Shown: positions 7,835-16,429, counted from the stretch's first letter. The stretch is 36,527 nt of DNA from Bacteroidales bacterium UBA2714 (GCA_002354035.1 DEKU01000036.1:1-36527); one strand, 5' to 3'. The notes: a model not told the origin generated them from the letters alone. Translations and numbers: made by a program.

Positions 7835-8179
7835 ATGTACACTTTTATTGTTATCCTTATTATGATTGTCTGTGTGGCATTGGCTCTTGCCGTATTGGTG
7901 CAAAACTCGAAGGGTGGCGGACTGGCTGCAAACTTTTCCGCTCCTAACCAAGTGCTGGGTGTCCGCAAGACCACCGAGACCATTGAGAAGATTACTTGGG
8001 GATTGGCCATCGCGCTGGTAGTCCTTTCGCTGGCTGCCACTATGGCTATTCCTCGTCATAGCACCGAGTCTGCCATCACCACTGAGGTTGATGTCAACGC
8101 AGCCAAGAGCGTGACTCCCGCCGCCACCGCTACAGTGCCTGCCGCCACTGAGGCTGCTCCTGCTGCTGAAGCTGAGTGA
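7835..8179 (+). CDS. secG: Preprotein translocase subunit SecG
   Basis: 114 residues. Two membrane helices (about 2-20 and 51-71) flank the conserved cytoplasmic loop with VLVQNSKGGGLAANFSAPNQVLGVRKTTE, here read as its parts VLVQNSKGGGLA and a GVRKTTE segment. The SKGGGL and conserved Asn/Gln positions are the SecG signature. SecG assists SecYE and SecA in moving unfolded proteins through the inner membrane. The C-terminus (about 85-114) is an Ala/Thr/Pro/Glu-rich tail of low complexity, as in other Bacteroidales SecG proteins. It follows the TPR-like gene by 18 bases and is closed by a terminator. Confidence 0.93.
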   Translation: MYTFIVILIMIVCVALALAVLVQNSKGGGLAANFSAPNQVLGVRKTTETIEKITWGLAIALVVLSLAATMAIPRHSTESAITTEVDVNAAKSVTPAATATVPAATEAAPAAEAE

Positions 8180-8197
8180 TAGACTGCTTAGAACTAT

Positions 8198-8236
8198 AAA
8201 AGGGAGATTCGCCTCGAACAGGCGGACCTCCTTTTT
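8198..8236 (+). terminator. Terminator after secG
   Basis: An imperfect hairpin pairs AAAGG..AG..CGCCT (from 8198) with AGGCG..CCTCCTTT (to about 8235) around a 5-nt loop, and ends in a T run. The next start codon is only 12 bases further on, so the helicase gene may be reached by read-through. Confidence 0.7.
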
Positions 8237-8247
8237 GTTTTCGACCG

Positions 8248-9678
8248 ATGGAGAAGGTAGTCCGGTTTATCTTGTCGCATTTCCCGCACCAGCCCACCGA
8301 CATGCAGCTGGGTGCCTGTGCCGAAATGGTTCGGTTTCTCTACGATCCCGACCCCGCATCGGCTTTTTTGCTGCGGGGATATGCGGGCACGGGCAAGACT
8401 TCGCTGGTGAGCGCATTGGTCAAGTCGGCTCCGGCGTTGCACATCAAAACCCTGCTGTTGGCCCCGACTGGACGTGCGGCCAAAGTGCTATCCGGCTATT
8501 CCGGGCAAGCAGCCTTTACCATCCATCGCAAGATTTATCAAACCGTCACCGACAGCGCGGGCATGATGCACATGGCGCGTGCCTTGAACAAACATTCCTA
8601 CACCCTGTTTATTGTCGACGAGGCCTCGATGATAGGCCTGAACGATGAGGGCGGTGCGAACAGGCATGACTTGCTGGAGGATTTGGTGGATTATGTGGCG
8701 GAGGGGAACCACTGCCGGTTGATGCTGATAGGCGACACGGCACAGTTGCCCCCAGTGGGTTCGAGCCAGAGCCCTGCTCTCGACCCTGAATATCTCAAGT
8801 CGGTTTTGAGACTGTCTGTCCATCAAGCCGAGCTGACTGAGGTGGTGAGGCAAAAGAGCCTGTCGGGCATTCTGCTCAACGCCACCATGCTGCGGCTCCA
8901 GATCGCCTCGTTGCCCGACGGAGGACTACCCGAAATGCCATTGTTCAATGTCGAGGATTGCACCGATGTGGTGCGCTTGCGCGGCGATGAGCTGGAGGAG
9001 GTGCTCAACAAAGAGTATGATGACGACAGCCTGGAGCAGGTGGCACTGATAACGCGAAGCAACAAGCGCGCCAATCTGTTCAACCAGGAAATACGCAATC
9101 GCATCCTTTATCGGGAGGAGGAGGTGAACGCGGGCGACTACCTGATGGTGGTGAAAAATAACTATTATTGGCTTGAGGCAGAGAGCGGAATAGGGTTCAT
9201 AGCCAACGGCGACATAGTAGAGGTGCAGAGCCTGCGAAACCATCAGGAGCTGTATGGGTTCCATTTCGTCGACGCCACCCTTCGGTTTGTGGATTATCCC
9301 GACATGCCGGCCCACGATTGCAAAATCCTGCTCGAGACTTTGCACAGCGAATCGCCGTCCCTTACCGCGGCCGAGTCGCAACAACTGTTTGAGGCCGTCA
9401 TGGAAGACTATGCCGACATACCCTACAAGGCCGACCGCCTCAGGGCAGTGAAACAAAACCCCTATTTTAATGCCCTGCAAGTGAAGTTCTCCTATGCCCT
9501 CACTTGCCATAAAACCCAGGGTGGCCAGTGGCGCACAGCCATCATAGACCAAGGCTATCTGACCGACGAGATGGTGGACAAAGATTATCTGCGCTGGCTC
9601 TACACAGCCCTCACCCGTGCTACGGGCAAAGTCTATCTGCTCAACTTCGAGGATAAATTTTTTGGCTCGGAGAGATAA
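8248..9678 (+). CDS. RecD-like ATP-dependent DNA helicase (AAA_30 / UvrD_C_2)
   Basis: 476 residues. Superfamily 1 helicase motifs are in order: Walker A GYAGTGKT (44-51), the Q-like region TDMQLGA near the N-terminus, motif Ia LLLAPTGRAAKVL, Walker B LFIVDEASMI, motif III LIGDTAQLPPVGS, and near the C-terminus YALTCHKTQGGQW with WLYTALTRATGKVYLLN. This is the arrangement of stand-alone RecD2-like or exonuclease V subunit-like helicases that are common in Bacteroidales. It lacks the long N-terminal extension of true RecD2, so it is shorter than that family. The likely role is DNA repair or recombination in the cytoplasm, acting 5'-3' by family analogy. No partner recB or recC gene is near. 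Confidence 0.88.
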   Translation: MEKVVRFILSHFPHQPTDMQLGACAEMVRFLYDPDPASAFLLRGYAGTGKTSLVSALVKSAPALHIKTLLLAPTGRAAKVLSGYSGQAAFTIHRKIYQTVTDSAGMMHMARALNKHSYTLFIVDEASMIGLNDEGGANRHDLLEDLVDYVAEGNHCRLMLIGDTAQLPPVGSSQSPALDPEYLKSVLRLSVHQAELTEVVRQKSLSGILLNATMLRLQIASLPDGGLPEMPLFNVEDCTDVVRLRGDELEEVLNKEYDDDSLEQVALITRSNKRANLFNQEIRNRILYREEEVNAGDYLMVVKNNYYWLEAESGIGFIANGDIVEVQSLRNHQELYGFHFVDATLRFVDYPDMPAHDCKILLETLHSESPSLTAAESQQLFEAVMEDYADIPYKADRLRAVKQNPYFNALQVKFSYALTCHKTQGGQWRTAIIDQGYLTDEMVDKDYLRWLYTALTRATGKVYLLNFEDKFFGSER

Positions 9679-9787
9679 TATTTTCGCCAAATAATAGTTA
9701 TAATCTTCAGTGAAGAAGAGTAAAGCGGTGTCCGGTGTTGCTCACCGCCGCCACAGTTGATTGTAGACAGCGAAATAAATTACACTA

Positions 9788-12250
9788 ATGCCTATGAAGA
9801 GCGGACAACATCAGACGATGAAGATGCAACAGAAACTGTCGCCACAGCAGTTATTGTTGTTGCAGCTGATACAAATGCCCGTCACCGACCTGGAGCAGAG
9901 GCTTAAAGAGGAGGTGGAGAAGAACCCAGTGCTTGAGGTGTCGTCCAGCGACAGCGAAATGATAGAACCCCTGCCCGAAACCAGCAACGAGAGCCCCGAC
10001 ATGATGAGTGTGGACACCGATGACGACGACTATAGCTATCGTGAACGGCTGGAACGTGACAAAAATCAAGATGCACATGAGAAGGTCTTTGTGGCCGAAG
10101 ATTCTTATTTCGACCACCTCATGGGCCAGCTCGCTATCCAAACGCTCACCCCCAGACAGTACGACATAGCCCAGGAGATAGTTGGCAGTCTCGACGATGC
10201 AGGCTATGTGGGCCGTAGCCTCGAACTCATTGCCAACGACCTTGCCTTCACTCAGGGCATCGAAGTCAACCCCGACGAGGTAGAGGAGGTGTTGCACATC
10301 ATCCAGCAAATGGACCCCCCGGGCATAGCAGCCCGCAACCTGCAGGAGTGCCTCTCCATCCAGCTGCACCGTGCGCACGAGCAAGACGACGACGTCCGCT
10401 GGGCCACGGCGGTTGTCGACCGATGTTTCGATGCTTTCGCCAGTCACAACTACAGGCGGGTGATGGACGAACTCTCCCTCACCGAGGAACAACTGGATGC
10501 GGCCATTGCCGTCATCCGTCGCCTCAACCCCAAGCCCGGAACCGGCGACATCGACTCCTCCCATGCCCGCTACATTGTGCCTGACTTCATCATAACCCGC
10601 CACGAAGACCAGCTCACCCTCACGCTCAACGACCGCTACCTGCCTCAGTTGCAGAAAAGTCAGGACTACCAAGACATGCTCCAACAGCTACAAAGCTTGC
10701 GCCGACCCTCTCCCGGCGAGAAACAAGCACTGGATTTCCTGCGCACCAACTTCGACAATGCCGACCTCCTTGTCGGCGCCTTGCAACAGCGGCACACCAG
10801 CCTGCTCCGCGTCATGCGGGTCATTCTGAAAAAACAATACCGATTCTTCCTCACCGGCGACCCCGCCGACCTCAAACCCTTGCTGCAAAAAGACGTGGCC
10901 TCCCAAACGGGCTACGACATCTCCACCGTGTCCCGTGTGGTAAACAGCAAATACGTCCAAACCGAATTTGGCACCTTCCTGCTGAAAGAATGCTTCTCAC
11001 AAGCCATCCTGAACGACGAAGGCGAGGAGGTGGCCACTGAGGCGGTGCGCCGAGAGATGAAGGCCATAGTGGACAATGAAGACAAGCGCAACCCCCTCTC
11101 CGACGAAGCCTTGGCCAAAGAACTCAGCCAGCGTGGCTTTCCCCTTGCGCGGCGCACGGTGGCCAAGTATCGTGAAATGCTCGGCATCCCCGTCGGCCGG
11201 CTGCGCCGTCAGCTCAAAATCCTCCTGCTCCTTCTTGCCCTGGGAGGCACCCTCTCGGCCCAGCAGCCGCAGAAAGAGTCCTACTTCGACTCCTTGATCA
11301 ATGCCCGCATACGCGAAGGCCAAACCAAAGCCCGTGCCCAAAAGCCCGGCGGCAAACAGCTGAAAGGGAAACCGGCTCGCCCAGCCCTCGAAATCCACGA
11401 GCCCGAGCCCGACCCCACCGCCATCGACACAGCCCTGGCCAGTGGCGACGAACTCATCGACGTCATGTATAACTCCACCCTGCCTCCCCCCTCGCCCCTG
11501 TGGTACGGCCGCAACCTCAGCGGCGCCCACGTCAGGCTGGTCAACCTGTCCATGGACTCCCTTCCCGACGAAATCACCATCCAGCTGCTCAAAGCCAACG
11601 AGCGCTTCTGTTTCCCTGTCAAAAACATCATCACCTCCCCCTACGGCTGGCGGTGGAACCGTCCGCATCGCGGAGTCGACATCCGGCTCCGCATGGGCGA
11701 GCCCGTCCATTGCGCCTTCAACGGCGTGGTGCGCATCGCCAGACCCATGGGCGCCTATGGCAACCTTGTGGTGGTGCGCCACTACAACGGCCTCGAGACC
11801 GTCTATGGCCACCTCTCCAAAATCAAAGTCAAACCCATGCAAGTGGTTGCCGCAGGCCAGGTGCTGGGCCTTGGCGGAAGCACCGGCCGCTCCACCGGCC
11901 CCCATCTCCATTTCGAAGTCCGTTTCCAGTACGAACCCTTCGACCCTGAGTGGATACTCGATTTCTCCAACTATACCCTCCGTACGCGCAAGCTCTACCT
12001 CGACAAAACCTACTTCGGCATCCGCAAACCCTCCAAAGGCGAAAGCTTAGTCTACAAAGCCGACAAAAGCATCGTGCCCGAAGAGACCCCCAAACCCGTG
12101 CGGCCCGACAAGCCCGTCTATGCCACCATGCGCAAAGGCGAAAGCTTGGACGACCTGGCCCGTCGCAACTACACCACCTCCGAAAAGCTCCGCTCGCTCA
12201 ATCCCGACGTGACAAAGTTCAAATCGGGCATGCGCGTCCGCGTCCGTTGA
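9788..12250 (+). CDS. rpoN: RNA polymerase sigma-54 (RpoN) in one frame with a LysM/M23 peptidase
   Basis: The frame is 820 residues, far over the ~480-500 usual for RpoN. Residues 1-476 are a complete sigma-54: Gln/Leu-rich region I (QQKLSPQQLLLLQLIQMP) for activator response, acidic region II (about 55-100), the core-binding part, a helix-turn-helix near SQTGYDISTVSRVV, and the RpoN box ARRTVAKYRE at 454-463. The next residues MLGIPVGRLRRQL match the normal RpoN end. Without a stop there follows a hydrophobic run (478-485) and LSAQQ, resembling a signal peptide with a cleavage site. Then comes an M23 (LytM-type) zinc endopeptidase domain with HRGVD (H627, D631) and HLHFE (H706, H708), then a C-terminal LysM domain (778-820). 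Either a fusion is made, or the peptidase is translated from the ATG at 11177. RpoN acts in the cytoplasm and M23 in the periplasm, so one linked protein would be unusual. Confidence 0.9.
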   Translation: MPMKSGQHQTMKMQQKLSPQQLLLLQLIQMPVTDLEQRLKEEVEKNPVLEVSSSDSEMIEPLPETSNESPDMMSVDTDDDDYSYRERLERDKNQDAHEKVFVAEDSYFDHLMGQLAIQTLTPRQYDIAQEIVGSLDDAGYVGRSLELIANDLAFTQGIEVNPDEVEEVLHIIQQMDPPGIAARNLQECLSIQLHRAHEQDDDVRWATAVVDRCFDAFASHNYRRVMDELSLTEEQLDAAIAVIRRLNPKPGTGDIDSSHARYIVPDFIITRHEDQLTLTLNDRYLPQLQKSQDYQDMLQQLQSLRRPSPGEKQALDFLRTNFDNADLLVGALQQRHTSLLRVMRVILKKQYRFFLTGDPADLKPLLQKDVASQTGYDISTVSRVVNSKYVQTEFGTFLLKECFSQAILNDEGEEVATEAVRREMKAIVDNEDKRNPLSDEALAKELSQRGFPLARRTVAKYREMLGIPVGRLRRQLKILLLLLALGGTLSAQQPQKESYFDSLINARIREGQTKARAQKPGGKQLKGKPARPALEIHEPEPDPTAIDTALASGDELIDVMYNSTLPPPSPLWYGRNLSGAHVRLVNLSMDSLPDEITIQLLKANERFCFPVKNIITSPYGWRWNRPHRGVDIRLRMGEPVHCAFNGVVRIARPMGAYGNLVVVRHYNGLETVYGHLSKIKVKPMQVVAAGQVLGLGGSTGRSTGPHLHFEVRFQYEPFDPEWILDFSNYTLRTRKLYLDKTYFGIRKPSKGESLVYKADKSIVPEETPKPVRPDKPVYATMRKGESLDDLARRNYTTSEKLRSLNPDVTKFKSGMRVRVR
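11177..12250 (+). other. Possible internal start giving a separate secreted M23 peptidase
   Basis: The in-frame ATG at 11177 (residue 464 of the long frame) lies within the final RpoN codons. Starting there gives a 357-residue protein whose first ~28 residues form a plausible signal peptide: a basic n-region with three Arg and one Lys, a hydrophobic core KILLLLLALGG and TLSA before QQ. The remainder is a complete M23 domain with its zinc ligands and a LysM domain, as expected for a periplasmic cell-wall hydrolase. No clear Shine-Dalgarno is seen, but these are weak in Bacteroidetes. Whether this start is used is unknown. Confidence 0.5.
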
Positions 12251-12289
12251 TAATCAGACTAATCTATTAACAGACTAAAATCCAAATCA

Positions 12290-13231
12290 ATGAAAGTAGT
12301 CTTTATGGGCACCCCCGACTTCGCCGTGACCTCCCTCCAAGCCATCCAGCAGGCCGGCCACCAGGTGGTAGGCGTCGTCACCGTCCCCGACCGCCCCACC
12401 GGACGAGGCCTCAAATTAACCTCGTCGCCCGTCAAGCAATATGCCGAGGCCCACTCCCTCCCCCTCCTCCAACCCGAAAAACTCCGCGACCCCCTCTTCC
12501 AGCAAGCCTTAAAAGCTTGGGATGCCGACATATTTGTAGTCGTGGCCTTCCGCATGCTCCCCCAAAGCGTGTGGGCCATGCCTCCAATGGGGACCTTCAA
12601 CCTCCATGCCTCCCTTCTGCCGCGCTACCGGGGTGCGGCCCCCATCAACTGGGCCATCATCAACGGCGACACCCTCACCGGCGTCACCACCTTCATGCTC
12701 AACGAGCACATCGACGAAGGCTCCATCCTCATGCAGCAGTCCACCCCCATCACCCCCGACGACACTGCCGAAACCCTCCACGACCGGTTAGCACAGATGG
12801 GGGCCACACTGGTGGTGCAGACCCTCGACGGCCTGTCCTCCCGTAGCCTCACCCCCCGACCCCAGCCGCATGACCAACCCATGCCCCCGGCCCCAAAAAT
12901 CTTCAAGGCCGACTGCGCCATAGACTGGACTCTCCCCGGTCCCCGCATCGTCGACTTTGTCCGCGGCCTGTCGCCCTACCCCGCCGCCACCATGCTTATG
13001 GCCGACCCCCACGGCGACACCCATTCCTTCAAAGTCTTCCAAGTCGCTTATTCACCCGACCCTTCGGCCATGGCGGGACAAACCCTCTCCGACAACAAAA
13101 CAAGCCTAAAAATTGGAGTAGATGGCGGTTTTATCTCCGTTTTGAGTCTGCAACTCAGCGGCAAAAAGCGCATGACCATTGCCGAATTTCTTCGCGGGTG
13201 CAATGTAACAGGCTGGAAAATAGTAAAGTAA
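12290..13231 (+). CDS. fmt: Methionyl-tRNA formyltransferase
   Basis: 313 residues, the usual length. It transfers a formyl group from 10-formyl-tetrahydrofolate to Met-tRNA(fMet) in the cytoplasm. Seen: MKVVFMGTPDFA at the N-terminus, the catalytic N104 and H106 in FNLHASLL, the SLLPRYRGAAPINWA signature, HIDEGSILMQ with the conserved Asp, and a C-terminal OB-fold-like domain starting near the APKIFKADCAIDW segment. The conserved start supports position 12290, 39 bases after the M23/RpoN stop. The gene runs in the same direction as the HU gene that follows. Confidence 0.95.
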   Translation: MKVVFMGTPDFAVTSLQAIQQAGHQVVGVVTVPDRPTGRGLKLTSSPVKQYAEAHSLPLLQPEKLRDPLFQQALKAWDADIFVVVAFRMLPQSVWAMPPMGTFNLHASLLPRYRGAAPINWAIINGDTLTGVTTFMLNEHIDEGSILMQQSTPITPDDTAETLHDRLAQMGATLVVQTLDGLSSRSLTPRPQPHDQPMPPAPKIFKADCAIDWTLPGPRIVDFVRGLSPYPAATMLMADPHGDTHSFKVFQVAYSPDPSAMAGQTLSDNKTSLKIGVDGGFISVLSLQLSGKKRMTIAEFLRGCNVTGWKIVK

Positions 13232-13297
13232 CTTCACGGTGTTTTTTTTAACACAATTTTTTTTCATTTAGAGAGCCTACTTGTAAAAAAAAAAGTA

Positions 13298-13305
13298 TAT
13301 ATTTG
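13298..13305 (+). promoter_or_regulatory. -7 element TATATTTG before the HU gene
   Basis: TATATTTGCAG at 13298-13308 matches the Bacteroidetes TAnnTTTG box. A TTG lies at 13281-13283, but the 14-base spacing is shorter than usual. It puts the transcript start near 13312, which supports the ATG at 13351 over the earlier in-frame ATG-like start at 13303. Confidence 0.65.
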
Positions 13306-13350
13306 CAGCCGAAAAATCCGTATTATAAACCCAGTAAAAAAAACACCACT

Positions 13351-13611
13351 ATGAACAAGACCGAATTAATTTCCGCAATGGCCGAGAAGGCTGGCATTAG
13401 CAAAGTCGATGCCGGCAAAGCTCTCAATGCCTATGTTGATGTAATTAAAGAGCAGCTCAACAAAGGTGAGAAAGTCACCCTCGTGGGCTTTGGCACCTTT
13501 GGCGTCAACGAGCGCCCCGCCCGTGTGGGCCGCAACCCCCGCACCGGTGCCTCCATCAAAATCGCTGCCAAGAAATCTGCCAAATTCAAACCCGGCAAAG
13601 GACTTATCTAA
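13351..13611 (+). CDS. HU-family DNA-binding protein
   Basis: 86 residues from the ATG at 13351. The frame opens at 13303, but that codon lies inside the -7 box, so it is not used. The sequence has the HU/IHF fold: MNKTELISAMAEKAGISK helices, GKALNAYVDVIKEQLNKGEK, the beta segment VTLVGFGTFGV, and the DNA-intercalating arm with ERPARVGRNPRTGASIKI, ending FKPGKGLI. The C-terminus is a few residues shorter than in many HU proteins. It is a nucleoid protein that bends and wraps DNA. Nothing distinguishes HU from IHF-like members with certainty, though a single-chain HU is likelier. A hairpin terminator follows. Confidence 0.93.
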   Translation: MNKTELISAMAEKAGISKVDAGKALNAYVDVIKEQLNKGEKVTLVGFGTFGVNERPARVGRNPRTGASIKIAAKKSAKFKPGKGLI

Positions 13612-13634
13612 GCAGGTAACCACCACGCATCTTT

Positions 13635-13674
13635 AAGCACTGCGGACTGAGGCACCCCTCGGCCCACAGTGCTT
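13635..13674 (+). terminator. Terminator after the HU gene
   Basis: AAGCACTG (13635-13642) pairs with CAGTGCTT (13667-13674), and an inner GAGG/CCTC pair (13649-13652/13657-13660) extends the hairpin. It is followed by TCATTTT. It lies 23 bases after the HU stop. Confidence 0.8.
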
Positions 13675-13913
13675 TCATTTTGCCCATCCCGCGGCCTCAC
13701 TGCCCTCGTCCCCAAACAGTTACCAGTTCTAATTTAAGCATGGTAAATGTATTAATATCAATTATTTATATATCTATATTCCCTAAGGGTACCTCGTAGA
13801 CGATTCGATTTGCAGACAGTCGTCCTTTCCCCGTAATCGGCATCCCGTAATCATTCCCGCAGCAAAAACTGGCCGGGACATATCCAGCATCAATCTGGCT
13901 CCCATATTTTTTG

Positions 13914-13979
13914 TAGATTTGTTATAGATTTGTTTTCTATTTTATTTCTATTTTATCTCTATTTTGTTTCTATTTTGTT
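13914..13979. repeat. AT-rich tandem repeat, six 11-bp units
   Basis: Six exact 11-bp steps lie side by side: two TAGATTTGTTW units (13914-13935) and four TCTATTTTRTY units (13936-13979). They sit in the 587-base convergent gap between the HU gene and the S46 peptidase. The sequence CTATTTTATTTCT (13937-13949) has its exact inverted copy AGAAATAAAATAG at 13988-14000, so the array could also form a long-loop hairpin. Elsewhere in the gap I see an imperfect 17-18-bp direct repeat (AGTGTCRAG..., 14084-14100 and 14106-14123) but no gene. Confidence 0.85.
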
Positions 13980-14146
13980 TGTGAACCAGAAATAAAATAG
14001 AGGCAACATACAAAATATCCATTAGCAAAGCATTGTAAAAGAGTGTGTCTTCCCGCTGCGGTGTGGCAAGGCCCCGAGGTATGAGTGTCAAGCTGTTGCC
14101 CTGTTAGTGTCGAGATGGTTGCCAACGGCCGGCCCGGGCCAAAAAA

Positions 14147-14176
14147 AGCGAGGACTGCCGTAGGGCATCCTCGCTT
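14147..14176 (-). terminator. Terminator of the S46 peptidase gene (minus strand)
   Basis: On the minus strand a stem AGCGAGGA-GCC / GGC-TCCTCGCT with a short loop and one bulge is followed by seven T residues (the A run at 14141-14147). It is 23 bases beyond the S46 stop. Confidence 0.87.
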
Positions 14177-14198
14177 CGTATGTGTAGCTGTGTGGGGA

Positions 14199-16370
14199 TT
14201 ATCGCACGATGTCCATCTCGTCGATAAGGTTCTGGGCGTTGGCATACTTGTCAATGACAAACAGCATGTAGCGGCTGTCGAGACAGATGCAGCGCTGCAG
14301 GTTCTCCTCGAAGTCGATGTCGCCACTCATGGCTTCGCCGTTGCCATCGAAAGCAAGGCCGATCAGGTTGCCGTAGGCGTCAAGCACGGGCGAGCCGCTG
14401 TTGCCGCCGGTGATGTCGTTGTTGGTGATGAAACAGGTGGGCAGCTGACCTTGGGCGTTGGCGTATGTGCCGTAGTCCTTGGCGGCGTAGAGGTCTTTGA
14501 GACGCTGGGGGACGATGAACTCGGTGTTCGTGGGATCCTCTTTCTGCATCACGCCCTCGAGGGTGGTGTAGAAGTGGTAGGTGACGCCGTCGCGGGGTTC
14601 GTAGGCCTTGATGTTGCCGTAGGTGAGACGGATGGTGCTGTTCGCGTCGGGCGACATGAGCTTCTTGCCGGCGTTGATCTGGAGGATGCCGTCCACGAAG
14701 TCGCGGGTGCCGCGGGTCAGGTTGTCGCGGTTCTCCTTGGGCACGGAGAGATAGACCTCGCGGTATTTCTCCAAGATCTCGGTTCCGAACTTATAAATCT
14801 CGTCGCGCTCCAGTTTCTTGAGGGTGGGATTCTTGAGGAACTCATTGAAAGTTTTCTCGTTGGCGAACACCGAACGGTTGAACATGTCGGCCACCAGCGA
14901 GGTGAAGTTTCCACGATACTTGCGGTCGGCGGTCTTCAGGCAGTCGGGGATGTACTTCACATTGATGTTGCGGTAGGTGTAGTCCATCATGGCGGCCATT
15001 ACGCGCTGTTCGACGGCCTCGTCATAGTCCTTGTAGAATTTTGCTGCTTTGTCGCGGAGTTCGGCAAGGATGGCGTCGCGCTGGTCGGGGTTCTGCTCGT
15101 TGCAGAAGGATTTGATGTAGCGGCCGAACAGGGTGGCCTGATAGAGCAGCTCGGGGCCTTCGAGCAGGCCTTCGTCCAGATAGGTGATGGCTTCCTGAAG
15201 CTCACGACGGTCGGCGTAGCTCTTTTCGATGAGGTTGAGAGCGTTGCGGTATTTGGGGTCTTTGTCCAGAGCCCAGTCGTAGTACTCCTTCTCCACCTCT
15301 TTTTTCAGGGCCATGGTGTTCAGTTTTTTCAGGGCGATGTTCTGCTCGTTGCTGTATTTCCAGTAGTTGGAGCATCCAGCATACTTCGAGGCGTATTTGA
15401 TTTTGATGGCTTGGTCTTTGTCCATCTCTTCGCGGAGGATGTTGATTTTGACCGTGCGGAGTTCGTAGCGCAGTTTGTTGGTCACTTCCATCGTCTCCTT
15501 CAAACCATAGGAGGTGAGGAAATGGTCAGTGGTGCCGGGGAAACCGAGCACCATGGCGAAATCGCCGTCCTTCAGTTCGCGGGTACTCACGGGCAGGTGG
15601 TGCTTGGGCTTGAGGGGGATGTTCTCCTTGGCGTAGGAAGCGGGCTTGCCGTCGGGGGCAGTGTAGATGCGGAACATGGAGAAGTCGCAGGTGTGGCGGG
15701 GCCAAGACCAGTTGTCGGTGTCACCGCCGAACTTGCCCATCGATGAGGGGGGAGCTCCGACAAGGCGCACATCTTTGTAGATGATGTGGACAAAAAGGAA
15801 GTACTGGTTGCCGTTGAACATCGGCTTGACCGTGGCCTCATAGTCGGTGCCGCGGGTGGCCTCCTCGGCAATGCGCTGGCTGACATTGCGCACAGCTTTG
15901 GCGCGGTCGTCCTCGCTCATGTCGTCGCTGAGGCATTCCAGCACGCGGGGGGTGACATCCTCCATGCGCACAAGTATCGAGGCGGTGAGGCCGGGATTGG
16001 GCAGCTCCTGTGCCATGTTGTAGGCCCAGAAACCATCGCGCAGGTAGTCGTGTTCCACGGTCGAGTGCTCCTGCAGCTTGCCGTAGCCGCAGTGGTGGTT
16101 GGTCGAAATCAAGCCTTTGCTGCTGATGATTTCACCGGTGCAGAAGTGCCAGAAGGGGCGGCCTTCGTTGCCAAGACCCACGATGGCGTCCTTGATGCAG
16201 TTCTGGTTGATACTGTAGATGTCTTCGGGTGAGAGCTTGAAACCGGCTTTCTGCATGTCGGCATAGTTCTTGCCGATGAGCGAGAGGAGCCACATGCCCT
16301 CGTCGGCGCGGCTGGTGGCGGGGGCCATGACCATGAGTGCCAGAGTCAGGGTAATGATGATTTTTTTCAT
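14199..16370 (-). CDS. S46-family dipeptidyl-peptidase, DPP7-like
   Basis: 723 residues with a signal peptide (MKKIIITLTLALMVMAPATS). S46 peptidases are periplasmic chymotrypsin-fold serine enzymes that cut dipeptides from peptide N-termini, important for amino-acid-using Bacteroidales. The triad is visible: H93 in STNHHCGYG, D229 in SWPRHTCDFS, and S658 in GGNSGSPV. The position that sets specificity is G676 in FDGNGEA; known DPP7 enzymes carry Gly here and DPP11 enzymes carry Arg, so a DPP7-like preference for hydrophobic rather than acidic residues is inferred. Two local changes stand out: Gly for the usual Trp in FDGNWE, and Cys for Gly next to D229. The long helical domain (about 280-560) is as in the family. 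The gene has an own -7 box, a 190-base leader and a terminator. Confidence 0.95.
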   Translation of the reverse strand: MKKIIITLTLALMVMAPATSRADEGMWLLSLIGKNYADMQKAGFKLSPEDIYSINQNCIKDAIVGLGNEGRPFWHFCTGEIISSKGLISTNHHCGYGKLQEHSTVEHDYLRDGFWAYNMAQELPNPGLTASILVRMEDVTPRVLECLSDDMSEDDRAKAVRNVSQRIAEEATRGTDYEATVKPMFNGNQYFLFVHIIYKDVRLVGAPPSSMGKFGGDTDNWSWPRHTCDFSMFRIYTAPDGKPASYAKENIPLKPKHHLPVSTRELKDGDFAMVLGFPGTTDHFLTSYGLKETMEVTNKLRYELRTVKINILREEMDKDQAIKIKYASKYAGCSNYWKYSNEQNIALKKLNTMALKKEVEKEYYDWALDKDPKYRNALNLIEKSYADRRELQEAITYLDEGLLEGPELLYQATLFGRYIKSFCNEQNPDQRDAILAELRDKAAKFYKDYDEAVEQRVMAAMMDYTYRNINVKYIPDCLKTADRKYRGNFTSLVADMFNRSVFANEKTFNEFLKNPTLKKLERDEIYKFGTEILEKYREVYLSVPKENRDNLTRGTRDFVDGILQINAGKKLMSPDANSTIRLTYGNIKAYEPRDGVTYHFYTTLEGVMQKEDPTNTEFIVPQRLKDLYAAKDYGTYANAQGQLPTCFITNNDITGGNSGSPVLDAYGNLIGLAFDGNGEAMSGDIDFEENLQRCICLDSRYMLFVIDKYANAQNLIDEMDIVR

Positions 16371-16429
16371 GTTGTATTATTTGTTATATTTATATTGTAC
16401 TTTTATTGTACTTTGTTATATTCTTTTCG

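Noticed and set aside
14084..14123. Imperfect direct repeat AGTGTC(A/G)AG... as an attachment site or IS scar
   Set aside because: Two short adjacent copies only, with no integrase, transposase or inverted ends nearby.
14085..15746. 553-codon open frame antisense to the S46 peptidase
   Set aside because: Val/Gly/Asp-rich shadow translation; the opposite strand has the catalytic triad, signal peptide, promoter and terminator.
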